From the NCBI GenBank assembly GCA_002392965.1, contig DGIA01000008.1, positions 55,681 through 119,680 on the forward strand: DNA of 64,000 nt. Direction: 5' to 3'. Source of the stretch: Bacteroidales bacterium UBA3834. GTDB taxonomy: Bacteria; Bacteroidota; Bacteroidia; Bacteroidales; P3. Made by a program: the position numbers and the translations under genes. The notes beneath the pieces were generated by a model. It made no database searches. It saw only the letters and a list, made by a program, of their open reading frames with translations, and was not told the DNA's origin. Shown one piece after another: positions 16,545 to 25,123 of the stretch (its first letter is position 1; each line of letters opens with the position of its first letter).

Positions 16545-18404
16545 ATGGCAGAAATCACACGTATTTTCGACCTTCTCGACCATCTGGTGGAGAATTTCCC
16601 GAAAGAGGATATGCTGGCCGGCAAAGTGAACGGCGAATGGGTGAAATACTCGTCGCACGACTATTATAAATATGCTCATTATCTGGCTTATGGCCTGTGC
16701 GAAATGGGGCTCAAGAAGGGTGACCGCGTGGTCACGATGAGCGCCAACTGCCCGGAGTGGAATTTCATCGACATGGCCCTGGCCATGAGCGGACTTATCC
16801 ATGTGCCGATATACCCCACCCTGAGCGCGGAAAACTATGAGCACATCCTGCGCCACAGCGAGGCAACGGCGGTGTTTGTGAGCACCAAGATGCTGCTCGG
16901 CCGACTGCGCCCGGCATTGGACAAGCTGGAAGAGAAGCCGACGGTTTATACCCTGGCGAACATCGAGGGCGAGCACCGCATGCTGGAGATCCTGAAGGCG
17001 GGCATAGCGAACCGCGACAAGTGGATGGAGGAGATAGAGACCCGCAAACGCGAGATCAGGCCTGACGACTGGGTGACGATGATCTACACGAGCGGCACGA
17101 CGGGGTTGCCCAAGGGGGTGATGCTGAGCCACAGGAACCTGTGCAGCAACTTCCTGGCACACGCGCAGGTGAATCCTATGGACAGCAGTTGCCGCGCCTT
17201 GAGTTTCCTGCCGCTGAACCACATCTACGAGCGGAGCCTGAACTACCACTGGCAGGTGAAGGGCGTGAGCATCTACTACGCCGAAAGCCTGGGCACCATC
17301 CAGCAGAACATGCTTGAAATCAAGGGCGACGGTTTCTGCGCCGTGCCGAGGGTGCTGGAGATGGTGTATGACAAGCTGTACGCTGCGGGGAAGGACTTCC
17401 GCGGGGTGAAAAAATGGATCTACGATTGGGCCTTCAGCCACGGACGTCGCTACGACTACACGCTGCTGACAAAGGCCAACATCTTCTACCAGCTGGCGCA
17501 ATGGTTCCTGGATCGTGCCGTCTATCGCCAATGGCGCGAGAAATTCGGCGGCAAGCGGCTGACGGTCATCACGGGCGGCAGCTCGATACAGCCGAAGCTG
17601 GTGCGCCTGTTTGCGGCCGCCGGCATCAATATCTACGAGGGCTACGGATTGAGCGAGACAAGCCCCGTGATTGCGGTGAACGACCCCGCGCACCACATGG
17701 TGAAGATAGGGACGGTGGGGCCCGTGCTGAGCGGCGTGGAGATGCGCTTCGGCGACGACGGGGAGATCCTGACCCGCGGCCCCCACGTGATGCTGGGTTA
17801 CTACAAGGATCCGCAATACACCGCACAGGTGATCGACCGAGAAGGCTGGTTCCACACGGGAGACATCGGCGAGCTGGTGGGTGGCCATTACCTGAAGATT
17901 ACGGATCGCAAGAAGGACATCTTCAAGCTGTCGGCCGGCAAGTATGTGGCACCGCAGCTGATAGAGAACCTGCTGAGGGGTTCGGAATATATCGACCAGG
18001 TGATGGTGATCGGAGAGAACGAAAAGCAGGTGGCAGCACTGATAAGCCCGAATTTCAACACCTTGCACTACTGGGCGCTGAAACACAAACTGCACTACCG
18101 CGACAATGTGGAGCTCATCACCCTGCCCGAGGTGCACGAAAAGATGAGGAAGGTGCTGGACGAGTACAACAGCAGCTTGGCACCGCACGAGCAGATCAAG
18201 CAGTTCCGTCTGGTGACCGACGAATGGACGCCCAACAACGGGATGCTGTCGCCGACGCTGAAACTGCGTCGCGGGCCGCTGGCCGAGAAATACAAAGCCT
18301 TGATTGCCGACATCTATGGCAAAGAGAAGCCTTCAGCCTCCAACCTCTTCTCGGCCTTCAAGAGCGTCGAACTGCCCACCATGCCTTGGGTGAAGAAGAA
18401 CTAG
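16545..18404 (+). CDS. Long-chain fatty acid-CoA ligase (AMP-forming), first copy
   Basis: Adenylating enzyme that activates fatty acids to acyl-CoA via an acyl-AMP intermediate. The 619-residue product has the P-loop-like AMP motif YTSGTTGLPKGV (about residue 181), YEGYGLSETSPV, GWFHTGDIGEL and the hinge/lysine region ITDRKKDIFKLSAGKYVAP. It belongs to the FadD15-like group common in Bacteroidetes. The upstream start at 16512 would put the promoter inside the gene, so I used the ATG at 16545. It is paralogous to the gene at 25124. With ETF and acyl-CoA dehydrogenase in the window it points to fatty-acyl-CoA metabolism. Confidence 0.92.
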   Translation: MAEITRIFDLLDHLVENFPKEDMLAGKVNGEWVKYSSHDYYKYAHYLAYGLCEMGLKKGDRVVTMSANCPEWNFIDMALAMSGLIHVPIYPTLSAENYEHILRHSEATAVFVSTKMLLGRLRPALDKLEEKPTVYTLANIEGEHRMLEILKAGIANRDKWMEEIETRKREIRPDDWVTMIYTSGTTGLPKGVMLSHRNLCSNFLAHAQVNPMDSSCRALSFLPLNHIYERSLNYHWQVKGVSIYYAESLGTIQQNMLEIKGDGFCAVPRVLEMVYDKLYAAGKDFRGVKKWIYDWAFSHGRRYDYTLLTKANIFYQLAQWFLDRAVYRQWREKFGGKRLTVITGGSSIQPKLVRLFAAAGINIYEGYGLSETSPVIAVNDPAHHMVKIGTVGPVLSGVEMRFGDDGEILTRGPHVMLGYYKDPQYTAQVIDREGWFHTGDIGELVGGHYLKITDRKKDIFKLSAGKYVAPQLIENLLRGSEYIDQVMVIGENEKQVAALISPNFNTLHYWALKHKLHYRDNVELITLPEVHEKMRKVLDEYNSSLAPHEQIKQFRLVTDEWTPNNGMLSPTLKLRRGPLAEKYKALIADIYGKEKPSASNLFSAFKSVELPTMPWVKKN

Positions 18405-18406
18405 CC

Positions 18407-19225
18407 ATGAGAAAATACCTGATTTTACCGATGTTGCTGATGCTGCTCTCGTGCGCCACCGAGCAGCGAAGCGCATACCTGAAGGACGCCCCGCGGAACG
18501 AGCAGCTGCCCGTCGGCGAGACCTACGGGATGCGGATTTTCCCCGGCGACCAGCTCTACATCTACGTTTATAGCCAGACGCCCGAGTCGGTGACCCCGTT
18601 CAACGAAGAGACGAACCATACGGATTATACCGCCTACACCGTCGATCGCACCCGCTCGAAGAGCTTCAAGCCGAAGGGGCATTTCGTATCTCCCGAAGGC
18701 GAGCTGCTGTTCCCACTCATAGGAACCGTACCGGTGGCAGGGATGACCATTGAACAGCTGAGAGCCGAATTGGAAAGAAGGCTCAAAGAAGGAAACTATG
18801 TGACCGACCCGATAGTGAGCATAAGCTTGATGAATTTCAGGGTGACGGTCATCGGCGAAGTGAACAATCCGCAGCAACTGCATGCCGACGGCAACCGGAT
18901 GACCATCTTCGAGGCTATTGCCCAATGCGGCGACATCACGATGGACGGACGACCCGAGCGCGTGGTGGTGGTGCGCAACTCGGGCAGACAGGAGACCATC
19001 GACACCATCGACCTCACCTCCCGCAGGGTATTGGGCTCACCCTACTACTTCCTGCAGCAAAACGACATCGTCTATGTCACTCCCACCAAGAAAAAACAGC
19101 GCACCGCCTACCGCAACGAAGAGTGGCCGCGATACCTCTCAACCGGAATCGAAGCTGTCAGATTTGCCTACACCACCATCTATCGGTGGTTCATCAGTCC
19201 CAGAACCAGAAAATACTTCGAATAG
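18407..19225 (+). CDS. Wza-like polysaccharide export lipoprotein
   Basis: Outer-membrane polysaccharide export protein. The 272-residue product begins with a lipoprotein signal (MRKYLILPMLLMLLSC, lipobox LLSC), followed by a Poly_export domain (GMRIFPGDQLYIYVYSQ ... SPEGELLFPLIGTVPVAGMT, ending in DPIVSISL) and an SLBB domain (VIGEVNNPQQ, TIFEAIAQCGDI). A C-terminal helix may span the outer membrane. The start lies two bases after the ligase stop, which is unusual: no Wzc-type kinase, flippase or glycosyltransferase cluster is nearby, so it is an orphan export component. Confidence 0.87.
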   Translation: MRKYLILPMLLMLLSCATEQRSAYLKDAPRNEQLPVGETYGMRIFPGDQLYIYVYSQTPESVTPFNEETNHTDYTAYTVDRTRSKSFKPKGHFVSPEGELLFPLIGTVPVAGMTIEQLRAELERRLKEGNYVTDPIVSISLMNFRVTVIGEVNNPQQLHADGNRMTIFEAIAQCGDITMDGRPERVVVVRNSGRQETIDTIDLTSRRVLGSPYYFLQQNDIVYVTPTKKKQRTAYRNEEWPRYLSTGIEAVRFAYTTIYRWFISPRTRKYFE

Positions 19226-19262
19226 CGTAGGCGCGTTGTCGCATTAGAAAGCAAAATCCGGC

Positions 19263-20909
19263 ATGCGCATCCTGCTCGTCACCCCTCCGCTCACCCAGCT
19301 GAACACGCCCTATCCCGCGACGGCATACCTGAAAGGGTATTTCTCCGCGGAGGGACACGAAGTGCGACAGGTAGATCTTGGCATCGAGGTGGCAGACAGG
19401 GTGCTCTCGAAATCGTTTCTGGCCCCAATCGGGCTTGAGCGACAGGCGCAGTTGATAGAACCCGTAAAGCGCTTCCTGCGGGGGCAGGACGACACCCTCG
19501 GGCCTCGGATCGCCAATCGCTCTCTGCTGCCCGAAGGCGCCCGCTTCTCGCAACTCGACGAGGACGGTCTTGAGTGGTCGTTCGGTGTGAGCGGCACCTC
19601 CGACAAAGCCCAGCATCTGGCGACACTCTTTATTGAAGATATCGCCGACTACATCAGGGAAAACATCGACAAACATTTCGATCTGGTGCGCTATGCAGAG
19701 TACCTCTCCAACGATGCCCCCACGTTCGACCCGCTATACAACGAATTGCGCCAAAAGCCCTCCCCTATCGACCAGCTGATGTTGGAACTGCTGTCCAGCC
19801 ACATTTCGGAGTTCCACCCCGACAAGGTATGCATCACCGTACCCTTCCCGGGATGCCTGTACGCCGCCCTGCGTTGCGGGCAATGGTTGAAAGCCAATAC
19901 ACAATCCGTCGTCGAGATTGGCGGCGGTTTCCCCAACACCGAATGGCGCCAACTGAGCGACCGCCGAATCTATGAATTCTGCCATGAGGTGCTCATCGAC
20001 GGCTACGAAGCGGCACTTGAGATGTGCCCCGACTTCAGCGACCTACCCTTAGACAAATACCTCTCGCTCACCGAGATGACCAATCCCATGCACCGTCTCT
20101 GGAGCCAGGGTCGATGGAACAAGATGGTGGTGGCTCGCGGATGCTACTGGCATCGCTGCGCCTTCTGCGACACCTCGCTACCCTATATCGGCAACTACCA
20201 CGCCCCCAAGGCATCGACGGTGGTAGATCACATGGAGCGCATCGTGGAACAGACGGGGCGAACGGGTTTCCATTTCGTGGATGAAGCGCTTCCACCCAAA
20301 CTGTTGGAAGATGTCGGGAGAGAGATTCTGCGACGCCGCATGGCCGTGAGCTTCTGGGGCAACATACGCTTTGAGAAAGCCTACACAACAGAACTTTGCG
20401 ACCTGCTCGCCGAATCCGGTCTGGTGGCCGTCAGCGGTGGATTGGAGGTGGCCAGCGACCGGTTGCTGAAACTGATCGACAAAGGAGTGACCGTCGGCCA
20501 AACCATTGCCGCCTGCCGTCATCTGCACGACGCCGGCGTCATGGTACACACCTACCTCATGTACGGATTCCCCACCGAGACCTTACAGGAAACCGTCGAT
20601 GCGCTGGAAACAATACGCCGCATGTTCGACGAAGGCATCGTACAAAGCGCGTTCTGGCACCGCTATGCAATGACCTGCCACTCTCCCAGCGGACTCCACC
20701 CGGAGAATTACGGCGCACACCGCATCACCCTCGACTCAAACCCATTCTGCAACAACGAAGTGGATTGGGAACCCGGCTTCGACTACGACATCGAGGCTGT
20801 CGGCGCCGCCCTGCGGCTGGCCACCTACAACTACATGAACGGCTTGGGGCTTGACCAACCCATCCGCTCCTGGTTTCCAATCAAAGTACCTAAACCAAGC
20901 ATACAATGA
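19263..20909 (+). CDS. B12-binding-type radical SAM protein of unknown function
   Basis: The 548-residue product starts like a cobalamin-binding Rossmann domain (MRILLVTPPLTQLNTPYP; HPDKVCITVPFPG; EIGGGFPN) and carries a radical SAM core with an unusual cluster motif Cys294-x4-Cys299-x2-Cys302 (GCYWHRCAFC), one residue longer than the canonical CxxxCxxC. Later elements SGGLEVASDRLL and YLMYGFPTET are typical of the B12-binding radical SAM superfamily. The substrate is unknown. The gene overlaps msrA by four bases (ATGA), so the two are translationally coupled. If it does bind cobalamin it adds to B12 demand in this genome. Confidence 0.82.
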   Translation: MRILLVTPPLTQLNTPYPATAYLKGYFSAEGHEVRQVDLGIEVADRVLSKSFLAPIGLERQAQLIEPVKRFLRGQDDTLGPRIANRSLLPEGARFSQLDEDGLEWSFGVSGTSDKAQHLATLFIEDIADYIRENIDKHFDLVRYAEYLSNDAPTFDPLYNELRQKPSPIDQLMLELLSSHISEFHPDKVCITVPFPGCLYAALRCGQWLKANTQSVVEIGGGFPNTEWRQLSDRRIYEFCHEVLIDGYEAALEMCPDFSDLPLDKYLSLTEMTNPMHRLWSQGRWNKMVVARGCYWHRCAFCDTSLPYIGNYHAPKASTVVDHMERIVEQTGRTGFHFVDEALPPKLLEDVGREILRRRMAVSFWGNIRFEKAYTTELCDLLAESGLVAVSGGLEVASDRLLKLIDKGVTVGQTIAACRHLHDAGVMVHTYLMYGFPTETLQETVDALETIRRMFDEGIVQSAFWHRYAMTCHSPSGLHPENYGAHRITLDSNPFCNNEVDWEPGFDYDIEAVGAALRLATYNYMNGLGLDQPIRSWFPIKVPKPSIQ

Positions 20910-21415
20910 AGACAATATTCCTGGCAGCCGGATGCTTCTGGGGCGCACAGCACTACCTGAAACAAATCCGAGGTGTGGTGGAAACCGAAACAGGCTTTGC
21001 CAATGGTGACACCGAAAACCCCACCTATAAAGAGGTCTATACCGACAAAACGGGCTACGCCGAGGCCGTACGGGTGGTGTTCGACCCCGACGTGCTCCCG
21101 CTGCGCAAACTGATTGACCTCTACTTCGACTGCATTGAACCCACCAGCATCAACCAGCAGGGCGAAGACCGTGGCACTCGCTACCGCACGGGCATCTACT
21201 ACATCGACCCCGCCGACTACTCCATCATCAAGGAAGTCTATGACGAAGTGCAGCGCAATTATATCAACGACCTGGCCGTAGAACTGGAACCCATCAAGAA
21301 CTTCTTTCCCGCCGACGAGAGCCACCAAGACTACCTCGACAAACACCCCGACGGCTACTGCCACCTGCCTCAAGCGCTCTTTGAATTCGCCAGAAAGGCG
21401 AACTCAGAACGATAG
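20906..21415 (+). CDS. msrA: Peptide methionine-S-sulfoxide reductase
   Basis: Repairs methionine S-sulfoxide in proteins. The 169-residue product has the catalytic Cys10 in GCFWG and the expected flanking residues (ETGFANGDTENPTYKEV, GYAEAVRV, DRGTRYRTGIYY). It has no signal peptide, so it is cytoplasmic, and no fused MsrB domain. It is coupled to the radical SAM gene and overlaps the convergent TonB receptor gene by 12 bases. Confidence 0.94.
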   Translation: MKTIFLAAGCFWGAQHYLKQIRGVVETETGFANGDTENPTYKEVYTDKTGYAEAVRVVFDPDVLPLRKLIDLYFDCIEPTSINQQGEDRGTRYRTGIYYIDPADYSIIKEVYDEVQRNYINDLAVELEPIKNFFPADESHQDYLDKHPDGYCHLPQALFEFARKANSER

Positions 21416-23797
21416 GTTCACCCCCAACGAAGCCAAAAACGGCAACTGGTTGACCCGTTCGAAAGTAGTGCGGTTGAAATAGAAAATATTTTGACGACTA
21501 TAGACATTGGTGGCGCTGAGGCTGATGTCCAGAATGGACCGCCTGCCCAATGAAAAACGTTTCTTGATACCCAGATCCAGCCGGTGATAATCCGGCAAAC
21601 GCCCTTTGTAAAGTTCAGCATAATGCAGGCTGTATTCCCCATTCTCCTGCCTATAGTCGTTCGAAATCATGTTGCCGAAAAGGAGCTGTTGATAGACACC
21701 TTGGGTCTGGGTGAAGGGAAATCCTGACCCATAGGTCCACCGGCCGCTGAGTTCCCAGTCGTATTGTGAGCCAAACTTATAGGTAACCAGCAGGTTGACC
21801 GTGTGACGCCGGTCGTAGTGCGGATTGTAACCCACCCGTTCGGTACTGTGAACGGTGGCTGTGCTCTGCGTTCCACGTTCGACGTAACCCAATGAATAGG
21901 TTGCCCATACATAGAGTTGGTCCAAGTCGAAGGTAGCGCTGAGATCGAATCCTGTGGCATAACCGTTCTCAATGATATAGTCGGTAAGCAGGTACTCAGA
22001 CTTCTCGTAGATCCCCCCTTCTTGATAGACAGGATCGTTTATCTCGTACATCTTGTTTCGGTTGGCATTGAGCAGCTGGTCGAAATATTTCAGATACACC
22101 TCGGCGTTGAAGGTGATGTGGTCGGCAAGGTCATATTCCGCACCGACAATGATGTGCTTGGCCTGCTGCACACATGTCTTCACATCTTTCCCCAGGAATG
22201 TTTGCGGCACATGAAGGGCGGCGCTGCCGGTGAGGAATCCAGAGAAAAGATTGACGATGTCGTTGTCGGAGCGGGCGTCGAGGAACACCTGGCTGTACAA
22301 GCCGCCGGCCATCTTGAAGCGCAACTTGGAGGAGGCATTGTATTTCACAGCCAGACGGGGTTCCGGCAGGAAACTGCCCAATGTGGCGTAGTAGGCCAGC
22401 CGTATTCCCGGGTCGAGCAGCCACGAGCCGGTGTTCATCTTGTAGGCGGCAAAAAACGACAGGGTGGCGCTGGGTTCATGCTGTGACACGCGCTTGCTAT
22501 ACTGGTTCACAAACTGGTAGTCGGTGTTGTAACCCTCGATACTCATCCCGTATTTCAACTTGTTGTTTCCGTTGAAATTGGTACCCTGCAGGTTGATGTT
22601 AAATCCGTTGATACTGCTGTATTTCTCGTTGCTCTCGCCCAAAGAGCCGTCATTGAGCGTGATGCGGTAGTCGGAATAGGCCAACGTTCCTTCCAAAATG
22701 GCGGAGTTGCCCGTCACCACGGTGAAACTGCCGCCGGCACCGTAGTTACGCCAATGGTAGTCGGCAATGGCTTGGTAGTTGGTCACCGAGTCGTCAAAAT
22801 AGAAACCGAACACGCTGAATTTGCTGCCGGTACCCGAATTGACAGAGAGTTTCCCGTAAAGGTCCATGAAGTCGAAAGGCAATCCTCCGGCAATGGCAAT
22901 CTTGTCCATACCCAACTGCCTGGGCAACTGGTCATAGATGTAGGGCGACGTTTTGGAAAGGTAGGAATTCTTAGCCGTAAGCAGGTAGGTAATGGTGGTC
23001 TTCGACTGTTCCGTCTCTTTTTTCAAAGGGCCTTCCAAGATGAGGCTGGCTCCAAAGGTGTTGATTCCCACCTTGCCCGTGTGATTGCGCTTGTTGCCGT
23101 CGCGGGTTTTGATATCCATCACCGACGACAACCGTCCGCCATACTCGGCTCCGAAGCCACCCGTGTAGATGTCGGCATTGAGTATCACGTCCGTCTCAAA
23201 AATGGAGTACAAACCGATGGAATGGAAAGGATTATACACCACCATTCCGTCCAGCAGGCACAGGTTCTGTATCATTGAACCGCCGCGTATGTACAGCTGT
23301 CCACCTTGGTCACCCGTCGAGTTCACACCTGGCAGCACCTGCATATACTGGGCGATGTCGGCGGTGCCGCCGATGGAAGGCATCTGTTGTATCTGGCTCG
23401 CCGTCAGTTTCTCCACACTCACCTGTGTCTGCACCCTCCGCTCTTCGGCCTTGTTTTCACTGATTTCCACCGCCTTAAGCATCTGCGCCGCCGGTTTCAG
23501 ATGGATGGTCACCGTCACCGTCCTGCGGTTCTCCACCGTCACCTTCTGACCATACTCCTCATAGCCCATATACCTCACCTTCAACACATATTCGCCCGCC
23601 GGCACCTTGTTGATCAGGAAGAATCCGTTCAAGTCTGTCGCGCATCCGTGCGTCGTACCCTCCAGCACCACGTTTGCAAACGGAATCGCCTCGCCGTTGC
23701 TCTCGTCAAACAGCACCCCCTTCACCGTTCCCTGTGCAAAAGTGGAAAGAGAAAAGAGAGAAGTGATAAGCAAAAAAATGTAAAAACCCTTTTTCAT
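21404..23797 (-). CDS. TonB-dependent outer membrane receptor with CarboxypepD_reg-like domain
   Basis: Outer-membrane active transporter. The 797-residue product has a signal peptide (MKKGFYIFLLITSLFSLSTFAQ), a CarboxypepD_reg-like domain (about 23-110: GTVKGVLFDESNGEAIPFANV), a plug (about 115-235, with PSIGGTADIAQYMQVLPGV and YIRGG) and a 22-strand-type barrel ending in the aromatic NLSF. It lacks a neighbouring SusD, so it is not a Sus-type glycan receptor. The ligand is unknown; there is no riboswitch upstream. It lies 27 bases after holA and may be transcribed with it. Confidence 0.88.
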   Translation of the reverse strand: MKKGFYIFLLITSLFSLSTFAQGTVKGVLFDESNGEAIPFANVVLEGTTHGCATDLNGFFLINKVPAGEYVLKVRYMGYEEYGQKVTVENRRTVTVTIHLKPAAQMLKAVEISENKAEERRVQTQVSVEKLTASQIQQMPSIGGTADIAQYMQVLPGVNSTGDQGGQLYIRGGSMIQNLCLLDGMVVYNPFHSIGLYSIFETDVILNADIYTGGFGAEYGGRLSSVMDIKTRDGNKRNHTGKVGINTFGASLILEGPLKKETEQSKTTITYLLTAKNSYLSKTSPYIYDQLPRQLGMDKIAIAGGLPFDFMDLYGKLSVNSGTGSKFSVFGFYFDDSVTNYQAIADYHWRNYGAGGSFTVVTGNSAILEGTLAYSDYRITLNDGSLGESNEKYSSINGFNINLQGTNFNGNNKLKYGMSIEGYNTDYQFVNQYSKRVSQHEPSATLSFFAAYKMNTGSWLLDPGIRLAYYATLGSFLPEPRLAVKYNASSKLRFKMAGGLYSQVFLDARSDNDIVNLFSGFLTGSAALHVPQTFLGKDVKTCVQQAKHIIVGAEYDLADHITFNAEVYLKYFDQLLNANRNKMYEINDPVYQEGGIYEKSEYLLTDYIIENGYATGFDLSATFDLDQLYVWATYSLGYVERGTQSTATVHSTERVGYNPHYDRRHTVNLLVTYKFGSQYDWELSGRWTYGSGFPFTQTQGVYQQLLFGNMISNDYRQENGEYSLHYAELYKGRLPDYHRLDLGIKKRFSLGRRSILDISLSATNVYSRQNIFYFNRTTFERVNQLPFLASLGVNLSF

Positions 23798-23824
23798 TTG
23801 TCTTGTTATCTCGTGGTTTCCTTC

Positions 23825-24832
23825 TTAGTGGATTACCTTAAACACCAACTCTTTCAGCAGTTCCCCGTCGGTCACGTTGCCGCTGTTGCGCACACCTTTG
23901 CTCCGCAGGTCGGTCTCGTAGAGGTAGCCGATGCAGGTAGCCAGCTTGCCCAGCGGATAGTTGCGTGCCGCCGTCTCATAGTCGCGCACAAATGCCGGCG
24001 CACACCCCAGCACCTTCGGTGCATCGCTTTTGTTCTCCAGCTGGTGATAAATCATTATCTTGAGAAAATAGCCGTACAGCAGCGGAAGCAGCATCTGGAT
24101 GGGATTCTTCTTCGGGTTCTCGGCGAAATAGTTCACTATACGGTTGCACATCACCGGGTCGCGCCGGCCGATGGCCTTCTGCAGTTCGAATACATTATAG
24201 TCTTTGCTGATGCCCGTCTGGTCCTCGACCAGCTGTTCGGTGATGCTGCCGTGCTCCGGCAGCAATGGATAAAGTTTGGACAATTCGTTGGCCACCTTGC
24301 CCAAGTCGGCGCCCAAATAGTCGGCCAGCATCGCCGCCGCCTTGTCGTTGATGGTGTAACCATGGGCCATCACTTCCCGGCTTATCCATGCCGGCACCTG
24401 ATTGTCATACACCTTCGGGCTCTCAAACACCACGCCCGACGAGACAATGGCCTTGTAAGCCGACGTACGCTTGTCCAGCTTCTTGTGACGGTAGCACAAC
24501 ACCAGCACCCCTTGCGGCGACGGCTGTTTCAAATAGGCCGCCAACACATCCCACTGGCTCACAGGTATATCCTGAGCCTCCTTCACAATCACCAGATGAA
24601 TCGGCGACATCATCGGATATCGCTTCACCGTGCTCACCACCGTGGCCATATCCACATCGCGGCCATACACCACCGTCTGGTCGAAATCGCGCACGCTCTC
24701 CTCGATCACCTCCTTCTCGAAATAATCCGACACCACGTCGATATAGTAATTCTCCTCGCCGGTGAGCAGATATACCGGCTTGAAGTCTCCCTTCTTTAAT
24801 TCTTCAATCAACTGTTTATCAGTCACTGCCAT
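23825..24832 (-). CDS. holA: DNA polymerase III subunit delta
   Basis: Clamp-loader subunit that opens the beta sliding clamp. The 335-residue product from the ATG at 24832 (MAVTDKQLIEELKKGDFKPV) shows the HolA N-terminal motif YLLTGEENYYIDVVSDYF and the C-terminal collar domain with DPVMCNRIVNYFAENPKKNPIQMLLPLLYGYF. The frame is open 26 codons further upstream, but that stretch contains the -7 element TAAATTTG (24866-24859) and is untranslated leader. Confidence 0.88.
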   Translation of the reverse strand: MAVTDKQLIEELKKGDFKPVYLLTGEENYYIDVVSDYFEKEVIEESVRDFDQTVVYGRDVDMATVVSTVKRYPMMSPIHLVIVKEAQDIPVSQWDVLAAYLKQPSPQGVLVLCYRHKKLDKRTSAYKAIVSSGVVFESPKVYDNQVPAWISREVMAHGYTINDKAAAMLADYLGADLGKVANELSKLYPLLPEHGSITEQLVEDQTGISKDYNVFELQKAIGRRDPVMCNRIVNYFAENPKKNPIQMLLPLLYGYFLKIMIYHQLENKSDAPKVLGCAPAFVRDYETAARNYPLGKLATCIGYLYETDLRSKGVRNSGNVTDGELLKELVFKVIH

Positions 24833-24936
24833 TGTATTCGTAACTTTATTGCGAACTACAAATTTACAAATTTTTCCCGAATTGGACATCTTCCTCCGAA
24901 AAAAAACCATCCCCCTATACTTGCCTCTGCCTCCAC

Positions 24937-25030
24937 CTCACCTCCGTTGCCTCTCCGTTCCACCTCCGTCTTTCAACGGAGGTAAGACGGAGGTGAGACG
25001 GAGTTAAGACGGAGGTGAGACGGAGGTGAT
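24937..25030 (+). repeat. 11-base tandem repeats in inverted arms (ACGGAGGTGAG type)
   Basis: Three 11-mers ending in TCCGT (CTCACCTCCGT 24937, TGCCTCTCCGT 24948, TCCACCTCCGT 24959) are followed by a 6-base loop CTTTCA and five contiguous 11-mers in the opposite sense: ACGGAGGTAAG (24976), ACGGAGGTGAG (24987), ACGGAGTTAAG (24998), ACGGAGGTGAG (25009) and ACGGAGGTGAT (25020). The arms can form a stem of up to about 33 pairs. The array is placed between the holA promoter and the promoter of the acyl-CoA ligase. Confidence 0.9.
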
Positions 25031-25066
25031 AAGCAGCCATGGCAAAAAGACTATGGTAAAAAAAAT

Positions 25067-25097
25067 TTTGCCATGTGGAATATTATATGTACTTTTG
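25067..25097 (+). promoter_or_regulatory. Promoter of the second acyl-CoA ligase gene
   Basis: TTTG (25067-25070), 19 bases, then TACTTTTG (25090-25097): an exact match to the Bacteroidetes consensus. The start codon follows 26 bases after the -7 element, and the 11-base repeat array ends 36 bases upstream of the -33 element. Confidence 0.85.
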
Positions 25098-25123
25098 CAA
25101 ATTAATTTAAATTAACAAAGTCT

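Noticed and set aside
21404..23797. A SusC/SusD polysaccharide utilisation locus or the B12 transporter BtuB
   Set aside because: No SusD-like lipoprotein or glycoside hydrolase is nearby, and no cobalamin riboswitch precedes the receptor. It follows holA by 27 bases. A B12 ligand cannot be excluded but has no support.
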